This document shows, piece after piece, positions 1 to 9,598 of a stretch of DNA of 64,000 bases. Made by a program: the position numbers and the translations under genes. The notes below the pieces were generated by a model that searched no databases, was not told where the DNA came from, and saw nothing but the letters and a program-made list of their open reading frames with translations. The first letter of the stretch is position 1. The number at the start of each line of letters is the position of its first letter. The DNA is from an uncultured Steroidobacter sp. (GTDB lineage Bacteria; Pseudomonadota; Gammaproteobacteria; Steroidobacterales; Steroidobacteraceae), in NCBI RefSeq assembly GCF_937958065.1, contig NZ_CALFXI010000111.1:65259-129258 (forward strand), given 5' to 3'.

Positions 1-1169
1 CCGTGCCGGGCCAGAATCTCATCCACGTGGCCGATCCGGTACGCACCCATGATCGTGCGCTGCTGCGGATCCCACGAGAACATGTGGACGTAATGCTCGT
101 CGTACTGGTCGAGGTCACGGCTGCGTCCGGTCCCTTCATCGACCGCTCGGAAGGCGATCTCGCGCAGCCGGCCGATTTCACGCAAGGTCCAGGGGATCTG
201 CTGCGCTCGAGCAAACATCACCCGGGCGCCCTGGGCGACAGCGAGCACGTTCTCTGGCGGCAGATTGTTGATCTCCGCTTCCAGCAAGGAGGGACTGACC
301 GGCTCGGCGGTGGGTTCCGGCGTGCGTGTGGCCCGTCGCGGCACGGTGCGATGAGCTTCCAATGCGTACGTGGTCAATCGCAGCGAGCGCGCAAGTGACA
401 CATCGTCGGCTTGATCCGCGAGTGTGCTTGCCTTGATGGGGCGCCCCACGGTGACCGGGATCACGCGATTGCGTTTGTTCAGCAACTCGTGCGATAGCAT
501 CACAGTGCGCATGCGCGGGTGAAGCAGGCCGAGGGTCTGGAAGATCGAGCTGTTGCCGCCACCGAAGTGCAGTGGCACGACCGGGCACTCGCACATTCGC
601 AGGAAGCGCGCCGCCGTTGGATTCCAGGGCGGATCGCAGACGCGGCCGTTGGAAAGATGCAGGTGGGAAACGGCGCCGGCAGGAAACAGGACGATCAGTC
701 CGCCCTCATGCACATGCCGAAGCGCGGCCCGCATGCCTCGAACATTGGCCTTTGCCGCTCGGGCGCCACCGAAAGCATCGACCGGGATGATCGCGTCTCG
801 CAGCTCGGGAATCCGTTGCAACAGTTGATTGCCAATGAGCTTGCTGTCGTCTCGCAGGCCGAGCAGCAACTGGATCAGATACAGGCCTTCGAGTCCGCCG
901 TAGGGATGATTCGCTACGATCGCGACCGGCCCGCGTTCGGGAATGTGCGCGAGCCGGGCCGCATCCAGCTCGAAACGAACCTGCAATATTTCGAGCGCTT
1001 CGCGGGCGAACTGCGCTGGCGACAGATCGCGTCCGGCAAGCTGTCGGTGGATGTTGGCCAGCCGCTGCAGCGCGAGCGCGCGCTCGGCGACATTGAGAAT
1101 GAGAGGACCGACGGCGGGAACGCGTTTCAGCGGTCCCGTGAGTTCGAACGGTGACGCGGAGATCGGCAT
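1..1169 (-). CDS. OlsF-like bifunctional acyltransferase (LPLAT plus N-acyltransferase), partial
   Basis: The frame runs off the left edge, so the C-terminus is missing; about 389 codons are present. The ATG at 1169 lies shortly after an in-frame TGA (1176-1178), with a GTG two codons upstream as the alternative start. The N-terminal part is a lysophospholipid-acyltransferase fold: residues 81-94 read PVAIVANHPYGGLE, the H-P-x-G-G block of the family, and a second block FPAGAVS lies near residue 160. From about residue 290 the sequence (ENVLAVAQGARVMFARA, then DEHYVHMF and GAYRIG) resembles the GNAT-type N-acyltransferase of ornithine-lipid synthesis. The LPLAT-then-N-acyltransferase order is that of OlsF, which makes ornithine lipids from ornithine and acyl donors. 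The substrate here is inferred. The gene was found by reading the minus strand directly. Confidence 0.75.
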   Translation of the reverse strand, partial: MPISASPFELTGPLKRVPAVGPLILNVAERALALQRLANIHRQLAGRDLSPAQFAREALEILQVRFELDAARLAHIPERGPVAIVANHPYGGLEGLYLIQLLLGLRDDSKLIGNQLLQRIPELRDAIIPVDAFGGARAAKANVRGMRAALRHVHEGGLIVLFPAGAVSHLHLSNGRVCDPPWNPTAARFLRMCECPVVPLHFGGGNSSIFQTLGLLHPRMRTVMLSHELLNKRNRVIPVTVGRPIKASTLADQADDVSLARSLRLTTYALEAHRTVPRRATRTPEPTAEPVSPSLLEAEINNLPPENVLAVAQGARVMFARAQQIPWTLREIGRLREIAFRAVDEGTGRSRDLDQYDEHYVHMFSWDPQQRTIMGAYRIGHVDEILARH

Positions 1170-1286
1170 CGACACTCAAGCTCACGCCTTGGATGGCGCG
1201 TAACTTAGTGGGCGAACATGACAGCCGCGTTGCGATCGGAGAGGCCGAGCGCAGGTCGACGTGCCGGCCGAGGACGAGTTGCCGGT

Positions 1287-1841
1287 TCAGTTGTGCACCG
1301 AGGTTTGCTTGAGGGGCGCCTTGGCGTAGGTGGTCGAGCGCTGTGGCCGCTCGTGAGCGGGCTCGCCGCCGCCGTCGTCATCGGTCGAGCTGATCAGTCG
1401 GATGCGCAGGTCGGCATAGGTCTTTACCAGCGAGCTGCGCACGCTTTCCACGTCGGTGCCCATGAGCTCGGCGATCTCGCTATGTTTCTTGCCGAGCTTG
1501 AAGTGGCGCAGGATCAGATAATCGCGCTCCGGCAATTCCCGCAGATAGCACTCCATCGTGGCTTCCTCGGAAGGCCGCGATTGAACGCCGAGGCTGGCGA
1601 GCTCGTTGACGGCGCGTTCAATGATGGGTCGCGCATCGACATCATCGTCGGTCTCCGAGAGCTCGCGAAGATCGGCGGCGGTACGCTCGAGGATGTGACT
1701 GACCGGATCCCTGGGCAATCCCAGATCACGGGCGAGGCGGGTGCTGGCGGTGGACTCGGCGCCCCGAGCTCCTCGGATCCATTCCAGCCAGTGGCGCACT
1801 GTGCGTCGCAGCGACCTCATCTCTTCTTCGAATGCCGGCAT
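1287..1841 (-). CDS. Sigma-70 region 4-like HTH protein
   Basis: About 184 residues from the ATG at 1841. The frame continues upstream to a TTG at 1880, a less likely start. The N-terminal part is basic and Trp-rich (RRTVRHWLEWIRG), followed by LARDLGLPRDPV, which vaguely resembles DUF6455-type segments. Residues about 110-155 carry LPERDYLILRHFKLGKKHSEIAELMGT, the layout of sigma-70 region 4 (a helix before the turn, then the recognition helix ESVRSSLVKTYADLR). No region 2 is visible, so it is not a complete sigma factor; it may be a DNA-binding regulator or an anti-sigma/co-sigma partner. The C-terminal tail is acidic then basic and looks disordered. It stands alone between a lipid acyltransferase and an acetyltransferase. 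Confidence 0.6.
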   Translation of the reverse strand: MPAFEEEMRSLRRTVRHWLEWIRGARGAESTASTRLARDLGLPRDPVSHILERTAADLRELSETDDDVDARPIIERAVNELASLGVQSRPSEEATMECYLRELPERDYLILRHFKLGKKHSEIAELMGTDVESVRSSLVKTYADLRIRLISSTDDDGGGEPAHERPQRSTTYAKAPLKQTSVHN

Positions 1842-1964
1842 GGGCTTGGCCTTGGCTTGAGGTATATAACGCCAACACAAAGCCTAGATGATTTCGGCAG
1901 TAAGGCACAATACGTGTGACAGGCGTTTCATACGCCCGATGTCCGGTCCGCAGAGAGGACGACG

Positions 1965-2768
1965 ATGTTTCAAATGTTGAGCAGGAAGGAGGTGGCCGCA
2001 CAGCTGAGTCACCTCGGCGTGAAGCGCGGCGGCGTGTTGCTGGTTCATACGTCTTTTCGCGCCGTGCGCCCGATCGAAGGCGGGCCCTTGGGTTTGATCG
2101 AAGCGCTCCGGGATGCGCTGGGGCCCGAAGGCACGTTGGTGATGCCGTCGTGGACCGAGCTGGATGACGAGCCTTTCGATGCAGCGAGCACCCCGAGCGC
2201 GCGCGATCTGGGCGTCGTCGCGCAAACGTTCTGGCGACTGCCGGGTGTTCGGCGCAGCGATCACTTTCATGCGTTCGCAGCGTCGGGCCCGCAGGCGGAA
2301 GTCATCACGGCGGATCCGTTACCATTGCCGCCGCATATTCCAGCCAGTCCGGTGGGCCGAGTGCATGACCTCGATGGGCAGGTGCTGTTGCTCGGTGTGG
2401 GCCACGATGCAAACACCACGTTGCATCTGGCGGAGCTGATCGCAGATGTTCCTTATCGGACGCCGAGCTACTGCACGGTGCTGGAGAACGGCCGTGCGAA
2501 GCGCGTCGATTACGCCGAAAACAATCATTGTTGCGAGCGCTTCGCGCTGGCCGACGACTGGTTGCGGGCGCGCGGGCTGCAGGCAGAGGGGCGGGTGGGA
2601 CAGGCTGGCGCTCGCCTGGCCAGATCGCGCGACATCGTCAACGTCGCGCTCCAATACCTGTCCGTGAACCCGCTGCTATTTCTGCATCCCGTCGGCGCGG
2701 GATGTGAGGAGTGCGAGGCAGCTCATCAAACCGTCGGCGCAGCTCCTTTCATCAAGAACACCGGTTGA
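1965..2768 (+). CDS. AAC(3)-family antibiotic N-acetyltransferase
   Basis: A 267-residue protein, the usual length for the aminoglycoside 3-N-acetyltransferase (antibiotic_NAT) family, which transfers acetyl from acetyl-CoA to an amine. Supporting blocks are VHTSFRAV at residues 27-34, GTLVMPSWT near 65, GVGHDANTTLHLAE around 145-160 (the conserved GH-x-x-NTxxH region) and NNHCCERF near 190. The ATG at 1965 has a purine-rich stretch (gagaggacgacg) just upstream. No mobile element flanks it and composition matches the neighbours, so it looks like an intrinsic chromosomal gene. Members of this fold also act on non-drug substrates, so aminoglycoside resistance is only a possibility. Its last 43 bases overlap the tail of the convergent small gene. 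Confidence 0.85.
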   Translation: MFQMLSRKEVAAQLSHLGVKRGGVLLVHTSFRAVRPIEGGPLGLIEALRDALGPEGTLVMPSWTELDDEPFDAASTPSARDLGVVAQTFWRLPGVRRSDHFHAFAASGPQAEVITADPLPLPPHIPASPVGRVHDLDGQVLLLGVGHDANTTLHLAELIADVPYRTPSYCTVLENGRAKRVDYAENNHCCERFALADDWLRARGLQAEGRVGQAGARLARSRDIVNVALQYLSVNPLLFLHPVGAGCEECEAAHQTVGAAPFIKNTG

Positions 2769-3007
2769 TTGGCCGCCTTCGAGGACACGCTGATCCATTG
2801 CCACGCATCGATGGTCTGCGGCAGCTCCGCGCCGCTTTCATCGATCAGCTCGCAGCCGCTGTTGTGATGGCTCACGCTCTGCGCGGCGGCGTCCGCCGAG
2901 GGGAACGAGCCGACGAATTCGTCGTTGAGCCATAGCTCGCAGCTCATTCCATCGCCACTGGCAGCTCTGATGGTCAGCGTTCCGGCGGGAATGACAGTGG
3001 CGTACAT
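2726..3007 (-). CDS. Small conserved-looking protein of unknown function
   Basis: A 93-residue protein starting at the ATG at 3007, chosen because a strong GGAGG Shine-Dalgarno sits about 6 nt upstream; the frame is also open further upstream to 3106. The sequence (MYATVIPAGTLTIRA, then GMSCELWLNDEFVGSF and DAAAQSVSHHNSGCELID) predicts an alternating beta-strand fold without signal peptide or membrane segment. I do not recognise the family. It converges on, and overlaps by 43 bp, the acetyltransferase gene. The intergenic region upstream holds a 20-bp inverted repeat that could be an operator. Confidence 0.6.
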   Translation of the reverse strand: MYATVIPAGTLTIRAASGDGMSCELWLNDEFVGSFPSADAAAQSVSHHNSGCELIDESGAELPQTIDAWQWISVSSKAANQPVFLMKGAAPTV

Positions 3008-3157
3008 GAGAACCTCCGTCCGCTTGTGTCGCTGTTGTCGGAGGTCAAACCATATGCCTGCTGCCGTTGGTTTTACAATCGGTTTTCCGTAGGAGAACGG
3101 CGACAAATTGGCGTCGGCGCATCAGGGGGTCCTGTCAGACGGCGCCGAGAGCAGCGA

Positions 3158-3177
3158 TGCATAACGTATGTTATGCA
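3158..3177. promoter_or_regulatory. Inverted repeat, operator-like
   Basis: Two perfect 8-bp arms (TGCATAAC and GTTATGCA) are separated by GTAT. This AT-rich dyad stands out in the GC-rich sequence and lies about 150 bp upstream of the small minus-strand gene that starts at 3007. The size and spacing fit a homodimeric MarR- or TetR-type regulator site. No such regulator gene is adjacent, so the role is inferred. Confidence 0.4.
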
Positions 3178-3263
3178 GATACGGGACGAGTAGTTGCGCG
3201 GACTTGGGTGAAGCAGGCGCGGCTTGGTATCGACTTCCGCGCCGCGCGTGGCGACTGTGGTTT

Positions 3264-3293
3264 GTACGCGCCATTCGTTCGAATGGCGCGTAC
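3264..3293 (-). terminator. Hairpin after the coiled-coil gene
   Basis: A 13-bp perfect stem (GTACGCGCCATTC and its complement) closes a GTTC loop on the plus strand, 8 bp beyond the stop of the minus-strand coiled-coil gene. No run of U follows on either strand, so it is a weak intrinsic terminator at best, or a transcript-stabilising hairpin. Confidence 0.45.
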
Positions 3294-3301
3294 TGGCAAT
3301 C

Positions 3302-4045
3302 TTACTTCTTGCCGTTCTTGCCCTTGGGCTCGTCCTTGGCCTCTTCGGTGAGCGACTTGTCGAGCTCGGGCAGCACCGGCAGGTCCTTCTCGTCCTGCAG
3401 CAGCGGCTTGAGCTGCTCGTGCAGCTTGCTGGCCAGCTGATGGGTCTCGGTGTAGGCCGCGACCAGCTTGGCATTCTTCTCGTTGGCCTTGGTGAGCTGC
3501 TCGTCGGTCTGCTGCTTTTCCTTGCGCAGCGTCGCCATGTTGCTCTCGGCCAGACGGCGGCCCTCGGCCTCGTCCTGCTTCTCCTTGCGCAGCGCCTTGA
3601 GCTTCTTCACGACGTTCTCGGGCGTGTCGGCGAGCGCGGCATTGATGGCCTTGACCGCCTTGTCCTTCTCGGCCACGACGCTCTTTATCTGCTGCATTTC
3701 TTTGGTGAAGTTGGCGCGCTCGATCTCGATCTGGCGAGTGGCGTTCTCCTGGGCCAGACGGATTTCAGCGGCCGTAGTCTCGGCGACCGTGCGGGCCTTC
3801 TCGGCGGCCTGCAGCTTCTTCTCCATTTCGGAGATCGCCTGCTTGGCTTCCTGGCGCGCGGTGGCGACGCTGGAGTCGGCTTCGGCGATCTTCTTGATGA
3901 CGGCGTCAAGCGCTACTTTGAGTTCTTCCTGAGAGCAGTTGGGATCCAGCTTCAAGGCGTCGGTCGCCGACCGCATCAAAATCTGCTTGCTGATCGCAAG
4001 CTCTTTCCAAACTTTCAACTGCAGCTCAAGTTGCGCTTGTTCCAC
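3302..4045 (-). CDS. Coiled-coil protein of unknown function
   Basis: About 247 residues. I chose the GTG at 4045 because AGGAAG lies 5-6 nt upstream; a second GTG at 4051 is too close to that site, and sequence further upstream looks non-coding. After a short N-terminal segment (VEQAQLELQLKVWKELAISKQIL) the protein is highly charged and helical from roughly residue 55 to 215 (repeated A/E/K/Q heptads such as EAKQAISEMEKKLQAAEKA), ending in a basic tail GKNGKK. It has no signal peptide or membrane span, so it is probably cytoplasmic. No enzymatic motif is visible. A structural or partitioning role is conceivable but not shown. Confidence 0.7.
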   Translation of the reverse strand: MEQAQLELQLKVWKELAISKQILMRSATDALKLDPNCSQEELKVALDAVIKKIAEADSSVATARQEAKQAISEMEKKLQAAEKARTVAETTAAEIRLAQENATRQIEIERANFTKEMQQIKSVVAEKDKAVKAINAALADTPENVVKKLKALRKEKQDEAEGRRLAESNMATLRKEKQQTDEQLTKANEKNAKLVAAYTETHQLASKLHEQLKPLLQDEKDLPVLPELDKSLTEEAKDEPKGKNGKK

Positions 4046-4431
4046 ATTCACTTCCTGGGGTTGGTTACGGGGAGTAGACAAAACGTAGCTCGCCAATAAA
4101 GGCCAATAATCGGTCAGACCAGACAGAGGGATTTTTTCGGGGCGCGGATTGTAAGCCAAAACGCGGCCGCGTGGACCGCCTCTAACACGGGTTTCACCGC
4201 GAAATTCGACTCGATGTGGGGCCGGATTCGCACTCAATTCGCTGCCACTTCGCCTCATGCGTGCCTGGCGGATTTGACCGCGGCACGTCCGGACGCCCGC
4301 CAGAGGTGGGGCCCGGCCTGCAAAATCCAAGGCTTAGGCGAAAAAATTGTTCCTGGTCATACGTCGCGGCCCGGCTTCGGCCGGCTCCACGGGCAGCGGC
4401 CTGGCGTCCGAAAAATCCGTTGGACTCCTGG
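4046..4431. other. Intergenic stretch without a supported gene
   Basis: These 386 bases separate the start of the coiled-coil gene from the stop of the diguanylate cyclase gene, both on the minus strand. Reading frames here on both strands are Arg/Pro/Gly-rich and look like GC-rich noise. The part next to 4045 must hold the promoter of the coiled-coil gene, but I see no hexamer pair good enough to mark. Confidence 0.5.
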
Positions 4432-6141
4432 TCAGGCGGGCAGCGCGCCGGCGATTCGAACCCGGTTCCGACCCGACCTTTTTGCGTCATAAACGGCCGC
4501 ATCCGCGCGAGCGATCAAGTGCTCGCCCCAGACCCCGAGGGTGTCGCTCGTTGCCACTCCGATGCTACAGGTCACCTGAATGGGCTCGCCGAAGCCCTCC
4601 ACGCGCACTTCGGCCACGCGATTGCGGATGCGTTCGGCGATGGGCCCGGCGGCTGCGATGTCGGCGCTGCTCAAAATGACCACGAACTCTTCGCCGCCAT
4701 AGCGCCCGATCACGTCGGACTGGCGCAGCTCGGCGTGGATGGGGCCAACGACGGCGCGCAGACAGGCATCGCCGGCCTGGTGACCGCGGGTGTCGTTGAT
4801 CTCCTTGAAGTGGTCCAGGTCGATGAACAACAGCGCGATCGGCAGCCCGCGGGCGCGAGCCCGCAGGCAGGCGGTCTCCAGGCGCTCGACCAGCGAGCGT
4901 CGATTCAGGACGCCTGTCAGAGGATCGGTCTGCGCGCGCTTCTCCGCGTCGGACAGCGCGAGCCGCTGATCGCGCAGTCGATCCGCGACCCCGAGTGCGA
5001 TCAGCACCGCGGCAGCGACCATCGACAGCGGCAGGCCGTAGTACAGCAGCCCTTCGGCCCCCTCGGGATCGGTGAGGAGCAGCCGGATCGCCGTCGCAAT
5101 CGTGAACCCTTCCAGCAACCCCCAGGCGATCAGGAACCAGCCAGCAGCCCGGTTGTTTCGCTGCCAGGCGAGGAACGAGACCACCAGCGTGAACACTGCC
5201 GACCCCAGGAACACCAGATTGCCGATCGCGGCGACCACGCCGCCCAGCCCGATGTGCTGAGCGAGATTGGCGAAGGCCAGCACCACGAAGGTGACCGCCA
5301 GCCAGCCGAAGATCGCATGTACCTTGGGCGAGTACAGCCGCAGCTCCGCGATCTCACGCACGAACAGACAGGCGGCCGCGCCGCTCAGTGCAGCCGTGAC
5401 ATTCCACGTATATGACATGACCGGCGCGCCCAGCTCGAGCACCGGCCATTCGAATCCCTGACCGGACAGGTAGGCGACATATAACGCCTGCAGAGAGAAC
5501 AACGTCGCGTACAACAGCAGCAGGCGGTCGGAGAGCACCAGCCAGATCAGCAGCGACGCGCAGGCCATCGCCAGCAGCGCGCCGAAGGCGAGCGCGATCA
5601 TGCGTGCGTGCTCGGCCCCGGTCGAGAGCGTTTGCTCCAGGGTCGACACGGTGAATTGCAAACCTTCCCAGCTCTGACCCTGTGGATCGACGCGAACGTA
5701 CAGCAACTGCCCCTTGGCGAGCCGGTCGGGCAGCGCGAGCACCAGCTGATGCAGGCCGCGAAAGCCGGGCAGGTGAGTGGCGGTGCGCAACGACACCGGG
5801 TGGCCGTTCTCTACTGTGTAAGCCTGGATGTGCAGAGTCCGGCTCTTGTTGATATTGAGCGTCGGCACGGTGCCGGGGGTGGAGTTTTCTTCGGCGCGCA
5901 GTCGAAGCCAGAAGGCGTTCCTGCGCTGGCGAGCGGCGCTGAAGTCGAAAGATTGAAAGCTCGCATCGAGCGTACCGCTGCTCAATGTGTCGATGCTCAC
6001 ATCGCCCGCCGTGGGGTCGAGCATCTGGATTTGCAGGCGGGTGTCGCTCGCAATGACAGCGCCGGCAGCGCTGCTCACGCACGGCACGGCCAGCAGGCAG
6101 GCGCCCAGCGCCACCAGCCACGTGGCCAACCACTCACGCAC
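4432..6141 (-). CDS. Membrane-bound diguanylate cyclase (7TMR-DISM plus GGDEF)
   Basis: A 569-residue protein from the GTG at 6141, preceded by GGAGGGGAG at good spacing. It has an N-terminal signal segment (WLATWLVALGACLLAVP), then a periplasmic 7TMR-DISM extracellular domain to about residue 185. Seven membrane helices follow (about 185-390; one example is ALAFGALLAMACASLLIWLVL), then a cytoplasmic GGDEF domain from about 405. The active-site loop reads GGEEF near residue 481, an accepted functional variant, and RQSD five residues before it matches the RxxD product-inhibition site. It should condense two GTP into cyclic di-GMP in response to a periplasmic signal. No EAL domain is present. 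It is divergent from the DUF6134 gene, with about 180 bp between their starts. Confidence 0.9.
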   Translation of the reverse strand: MREWLATWLVALGACLLAVPCVSSAAGAVIASDTRLQIQMLDPTAGDVSIDTLSSGTLDASFQSFDFSAARQRRNAFWLRLRAEENSTPGTVPTLNINKSRTLHIQAYTVENGHPVSLRTATHLPGFRGLHQLVLALPDRLAKGQLLYVRVDPQGQSWEGLQFTVSTLEQTLSTGAEHARMIALAFGALLAMACASLLIWLVLSDRLLLLYATLFSLQALYVAYLSGQGFEWPVLELGAPVMSYTWNVTAALSGAAACLFVREIAELRLYSPKVHAIFGWLAVTFVVLAFANLAQHIGLGGVVAAIGNLVFLGSAVFTLVVSFLAWQRNNRAAGWFLIAWGLLEGFTIATAIRLLLTDPEGAEGLLYYGLPLSMVAAAVLIALGVADRLRDQRLALSDAEKRAQTDPLTGVLNRRSLVERLETACLRARARGLPIALLFIDLDHFKEINDTRGHQAGDACLRAVVGPIHAELRQSDVIGRYGGEEFVVILSSADIAAAGPIAERIRNRVAEVRVEGFGEPIQVTCSIGVATSDTLGVWGEHLIARADAAVYDAKRSGRNRVRIAGALPA

Positions 6142-6322
6142 GATTGCTCCCCTCCGATGACATCCCAACGGCGCCTGTACCGGCTTCCCCCCGATTGGAA
6201 CGGCTCGCATGCTAACACGGCCGCCCGCGGGAATATTTGCAGATGCATCCCCAGTGGACGCTCATGACATCCAAACCGGTGCGCGGGTCGAACATCGTTC
6301 GGGCGGCCACCTGGGTTATGAC

Positions 6323-6973
6323 ATGTCGTTGACGAGCGAAATCTCCCGATGCACCTGGTTTGCGACCTTGCTGGTCGCGGGCCAGGCGCCGTTGCCCGCG
6401 CTGGCGGATCGAACGTGGGATTTCCAGGTGTTCCTGGATCAAAAGGAGATCGGCAGCCATCGCTTCGACCTGCGCGATCGGGAGAGCCAGCGCGAGCTCG
6501 TCAGCCAGGCGCGCATGACGGTCAAGCTGCTGTTCGTCACTGCCTACACCTACGAGCATCGCGACGTGGAGCGCTGGGATGGGGACTGTTTGAGCACGCT
6601 GTCGTCGACGACCGATGACAATGGCGGGAAATATCGGGTCGAGGTGCAGCGTCGTGACGGCGCGACGGTCGTGCAGACTCTCGAAGGCAGCCAGCGTCTC
6701 GGCGAATGCGTGCTGACGTTTGCCTACTGGAATCCCGCGATGTTGCGGCAGACCCAGTTGCTCAACTCACAAGACGGCGAATATGTGAAGGTGAAGATCA
6801 CCGATGCGGGCGCCGACTCCATCGTGGTGCGAGGTGTGCGCACGCCGGCGCGCCGCTACGAGCTGCGCAGCCAGAAGCTCTCGATCGATCTGTGGTATTC
6901 GGAACAGGAGGAGTGGCTCGCGCTGGAGTCGACGACCGAGCGCGGCCAGAAGCTGATCTACAAGTTGAAATAG
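6323..6973 (+). CDS. Secreted DUF6134-family protein
   Basis: A 216-residue protein from the ATG at 6323; the frame is open further upstream to 6209, but the residues after 6323 form a plausible signal sequence (TSEISRCTWFATLLVAGQAPLPALA) ending before DRTWDFQVFLD. The mature part is rich in beta-strand-type sequence (KEIGSHRFDLRD, YTYEHRDVERW, CLSTLSSTTDDNGGKY) and resembles the DUF6134 family, whose function is unknown. The protein is likely periplasmic. A GC-rich hairpin follows directly after its stop. Confidence 0.7.
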   Translation: MSLTSEISRCTWFATLLVAGQAPLPALADRTWDFQVFLDQKEIGSHRFDLRDRESQRELVSQARMTVKLLFVTAYTYEHRDVERWDGDCLSTLSSTTDDNGGKYRVEVQRRDGATVVQTLEGSQRLGECVLTFAYWNPAMLRQTQLLNSQDGEYVKVKITDAGADSIVVRGVRTPARRYELRSQKLSIDLWYSEQEEWLALESTTERGQKLIYKLK

Positions 6974-6998
6974 GAGCGGGCGACGGCTCGCCCGCTCC
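6973..6998. terminator. Shared hairpin between convergent genes
   Basis: An 11-bp perfect stem (GGAGCGGGCGA with its complement) and a CGGC loop begin at the last base of the DUF6134 stop codon and end 9 bp before the stop of the convergent acyl-CoA dehydrogenase gene. The position suits a bidirectional terminator, although the T-tract is poor on both strands. Confidence 0.5.
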
Positions 6999-7007
6999 CC
7001 GTGGCCG

Positions 7008-8150
7008 CTAGGCCGCGTTCGAGGCCGCGATGAACTGCTGGGTGTGGAAGTCGGTATCGCCCAGGGTCAGATCGATGGCGGTCAATCGTTTGAAATAATG
7101 ACTGACCATCAACTCCTCGGTCATGCCCATGCCGCCATGGAGCTGCACGGCCTGCTGGCCGATGAAACGGCCGGCCTGACCGATGATCACCTTGGCTGCC
7201 GACAGCGCACGGCGCCGCTCGCCCGCATCCGGGTCGACGCACTTGATCGCCGCGAGATAGCTCATCGATCTGGCCTGCTCGCTGTGCAGGAACATGTCCG
7301 CCATGCGATGTTGCAACACCTGGAACCTGGCGATCGGCTGGCCGAACTGCTTGCGATTCTTGGTGTAGTCGAGCGTCGTGGCATTCACGGCTTTCATGAT
7401 GCCCACCGCTTCGGCGCACAGCGCGCTCAATGCATGATCGTGAGCGGCTTCGATCGCGGCAAACGCCTTGCCTTCGGCGCCCACGAGGGCGGAGGCGGGT
7501 ACCGACACTTGCTTCAGCTCGATGTCGGCCGCGCGCAGGCCGTCGATCGTGCCGTAGTCCTTGACCGTGACGCCGGCGGCTTTGGGATCGACGCGGAACA
7601 CGCTGATGCCATCGGTGTCGCCGGTGCGTCCGCTGGTCCGGGCGCTGACGAGCAACTCGTCGGCGGCGCCAGCGCCGGTGATCACGTTCTTCAGACCCTC
7701 GAGCACGTAGCCGCTGGATGTTTTCTCCGCGCGTGTCGCGACCTGATCGATTTCACCGCGAGTCCGGGGCTCTTGATGCGCGAGGATCACGATGCGCTCG
7801 CCGGAGGCGATGGTCGGGAGCAATTGTTCGGCCGCGGCCTTGTCCCCAATCCGGGTGAGAAAGACAGGCGTGACCACCGCGGCCGCGAGGAACGGCTCGA
7901 CCACGAGCCCTTCGCCGAGGGCGTTCATCACCAGCATCGTTTCCACTGGCCCATTGCCCAGGCCGCCATGTTCCTCCGGAACGTTCAGAGCCGTGAGGCC
8001 GAGATTCGCGAGCTCTTGCCACATCTCGCGGCTCCAGCCCGCCGGGCCCCGCAGAATGTCGCGCCGGGCTTCGAACGAATAGTTGTCGCGTACGAAGCGC
8101 TGGACCGTGTCGGCCAGCAGCTGCTGTTCATCGCTGAAATTGAAATCCAT
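7008..8150 (-). CDS. Acyl-CoA dehydrogenase, PimD-like small subunit
   Basis: A 380-residue flavin-dependent acyl-CoA dehydrogenase that introduces the alpha-beta double bond in a CoA thioester. The N-terminal helical block (MDFNFSDEQQLLADTVQRF) and VPEEHGGLG near residue 57 are typical, and FGQPIARFQVLQHRMADMF and QLHGGMGMTEE near the C-terminus are the flavin/dimer segments. It resembles the small subunit of pimeloyl-CoA dehydrogenase more than straight-chain enzymes; such proteins work with a second ACAD chain, and that partner lies just upstream with a 13-bp gap. Substrate identity (dicarboxyl-CoA, or another branched or alicyclic CoA ester) is inferred from context. Confidence 0.85.
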   Translation of the reverse strand: MDFNFSDEQQLLADTVQRFVRDNYSFEARRDILRGPAGWSREMWQELANLGLTALNVPEEHGGLGNGPVETMLVMNALGEGLVVEPFLAAAVVTPVFLTRIGDKAAAEQLLPTIASGERIVILAHQEPRTRGEIDQVATRAEKTSSGYVLEGLKNVITGAGAADELLVSARTSGRTGDTDGISVFRVDPKAAGVTVKDYGTIDGLRAADIELKQVSVPASALVGAEGKAFAAIEAAHDHALSALCAEAVGIMKAVNATTLDYTKNRKQFGQPIARFQVLQHRMADMFLHSEQARSMSYLAAIKCVDPDAGERRRALSAAKVIIGQAGRFIGQQAVQLHGGMGMTEELMVSHYFKRLTAIDLTLGDTDFHTQQFIAASNAA

Positions 8151-8163
8151 GGGATGCTCGTGG

Positions 8164-9375
<1,212 letters not shown>

Positions 9376-9429
9376 GGAATGACCCTGATGTCTTGCTGTG
9401 CAGAAATACAATTCTCGATGCAGACCGGC

Positions 9430-9459
9430 ATCATAGGGGCTCGACCTTTCTGTCCGCAA
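9430..9459 (-). promoter_or_regulatory. Candidate promoter for the acyl-CoA dehydrogenase pair
   Basis: On the minus strand TTGCGG (9459-9454) and TATGAT (9435-9430) are separated by 18 bp, and the -10 is five of six to consensus. It lies about 55 bp upstream of the ATG at 9375. The -35 match is weak. Confidence 0.35.
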
Positions 9460-9570
9460 CCGAGCCCGACTCCGGCGTCGCCACCTTCGTCCGGCGTTGT
9501 CAGTCCAGATTTTCACCGGAGGGTGCTTGCCCGAAACATACACGCTCACATACCTTCACGGAGCAGCGGC

Positions 9571-9598
9571 TTGGTTGCGCAGTGCGAGATGTGATAAT
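9571..9598 (+). promoter_or_regulatory. Candidate promoter for the acyl-CoA ligase gene
   Basis: TTGGTT (9571-9576) and GATAAT (9593-9598) are spaced by 16 bp; the -10 is five of six to consensus. The leader to the ATG at 9757 would be about 150 nt, leaving room for regulator binding. Confidence 0.35.

Noticed and set aside
4441..4480. GATTCGAACC-type motif resembling a tRNA T-arm on the minus strand
   Set aside because: The flanks do not pair into a T-stem, no acceptor or anticodon arm can be drawn, and it lies at the end of the diguanylate cyclase gene.
5354..6133. 259-codon minus-strand frame within the diguanylate cyclase gene
   Set aside because: It is a frame-shifted shadow of the cyclase, Arg/Ala-rich without a domain.
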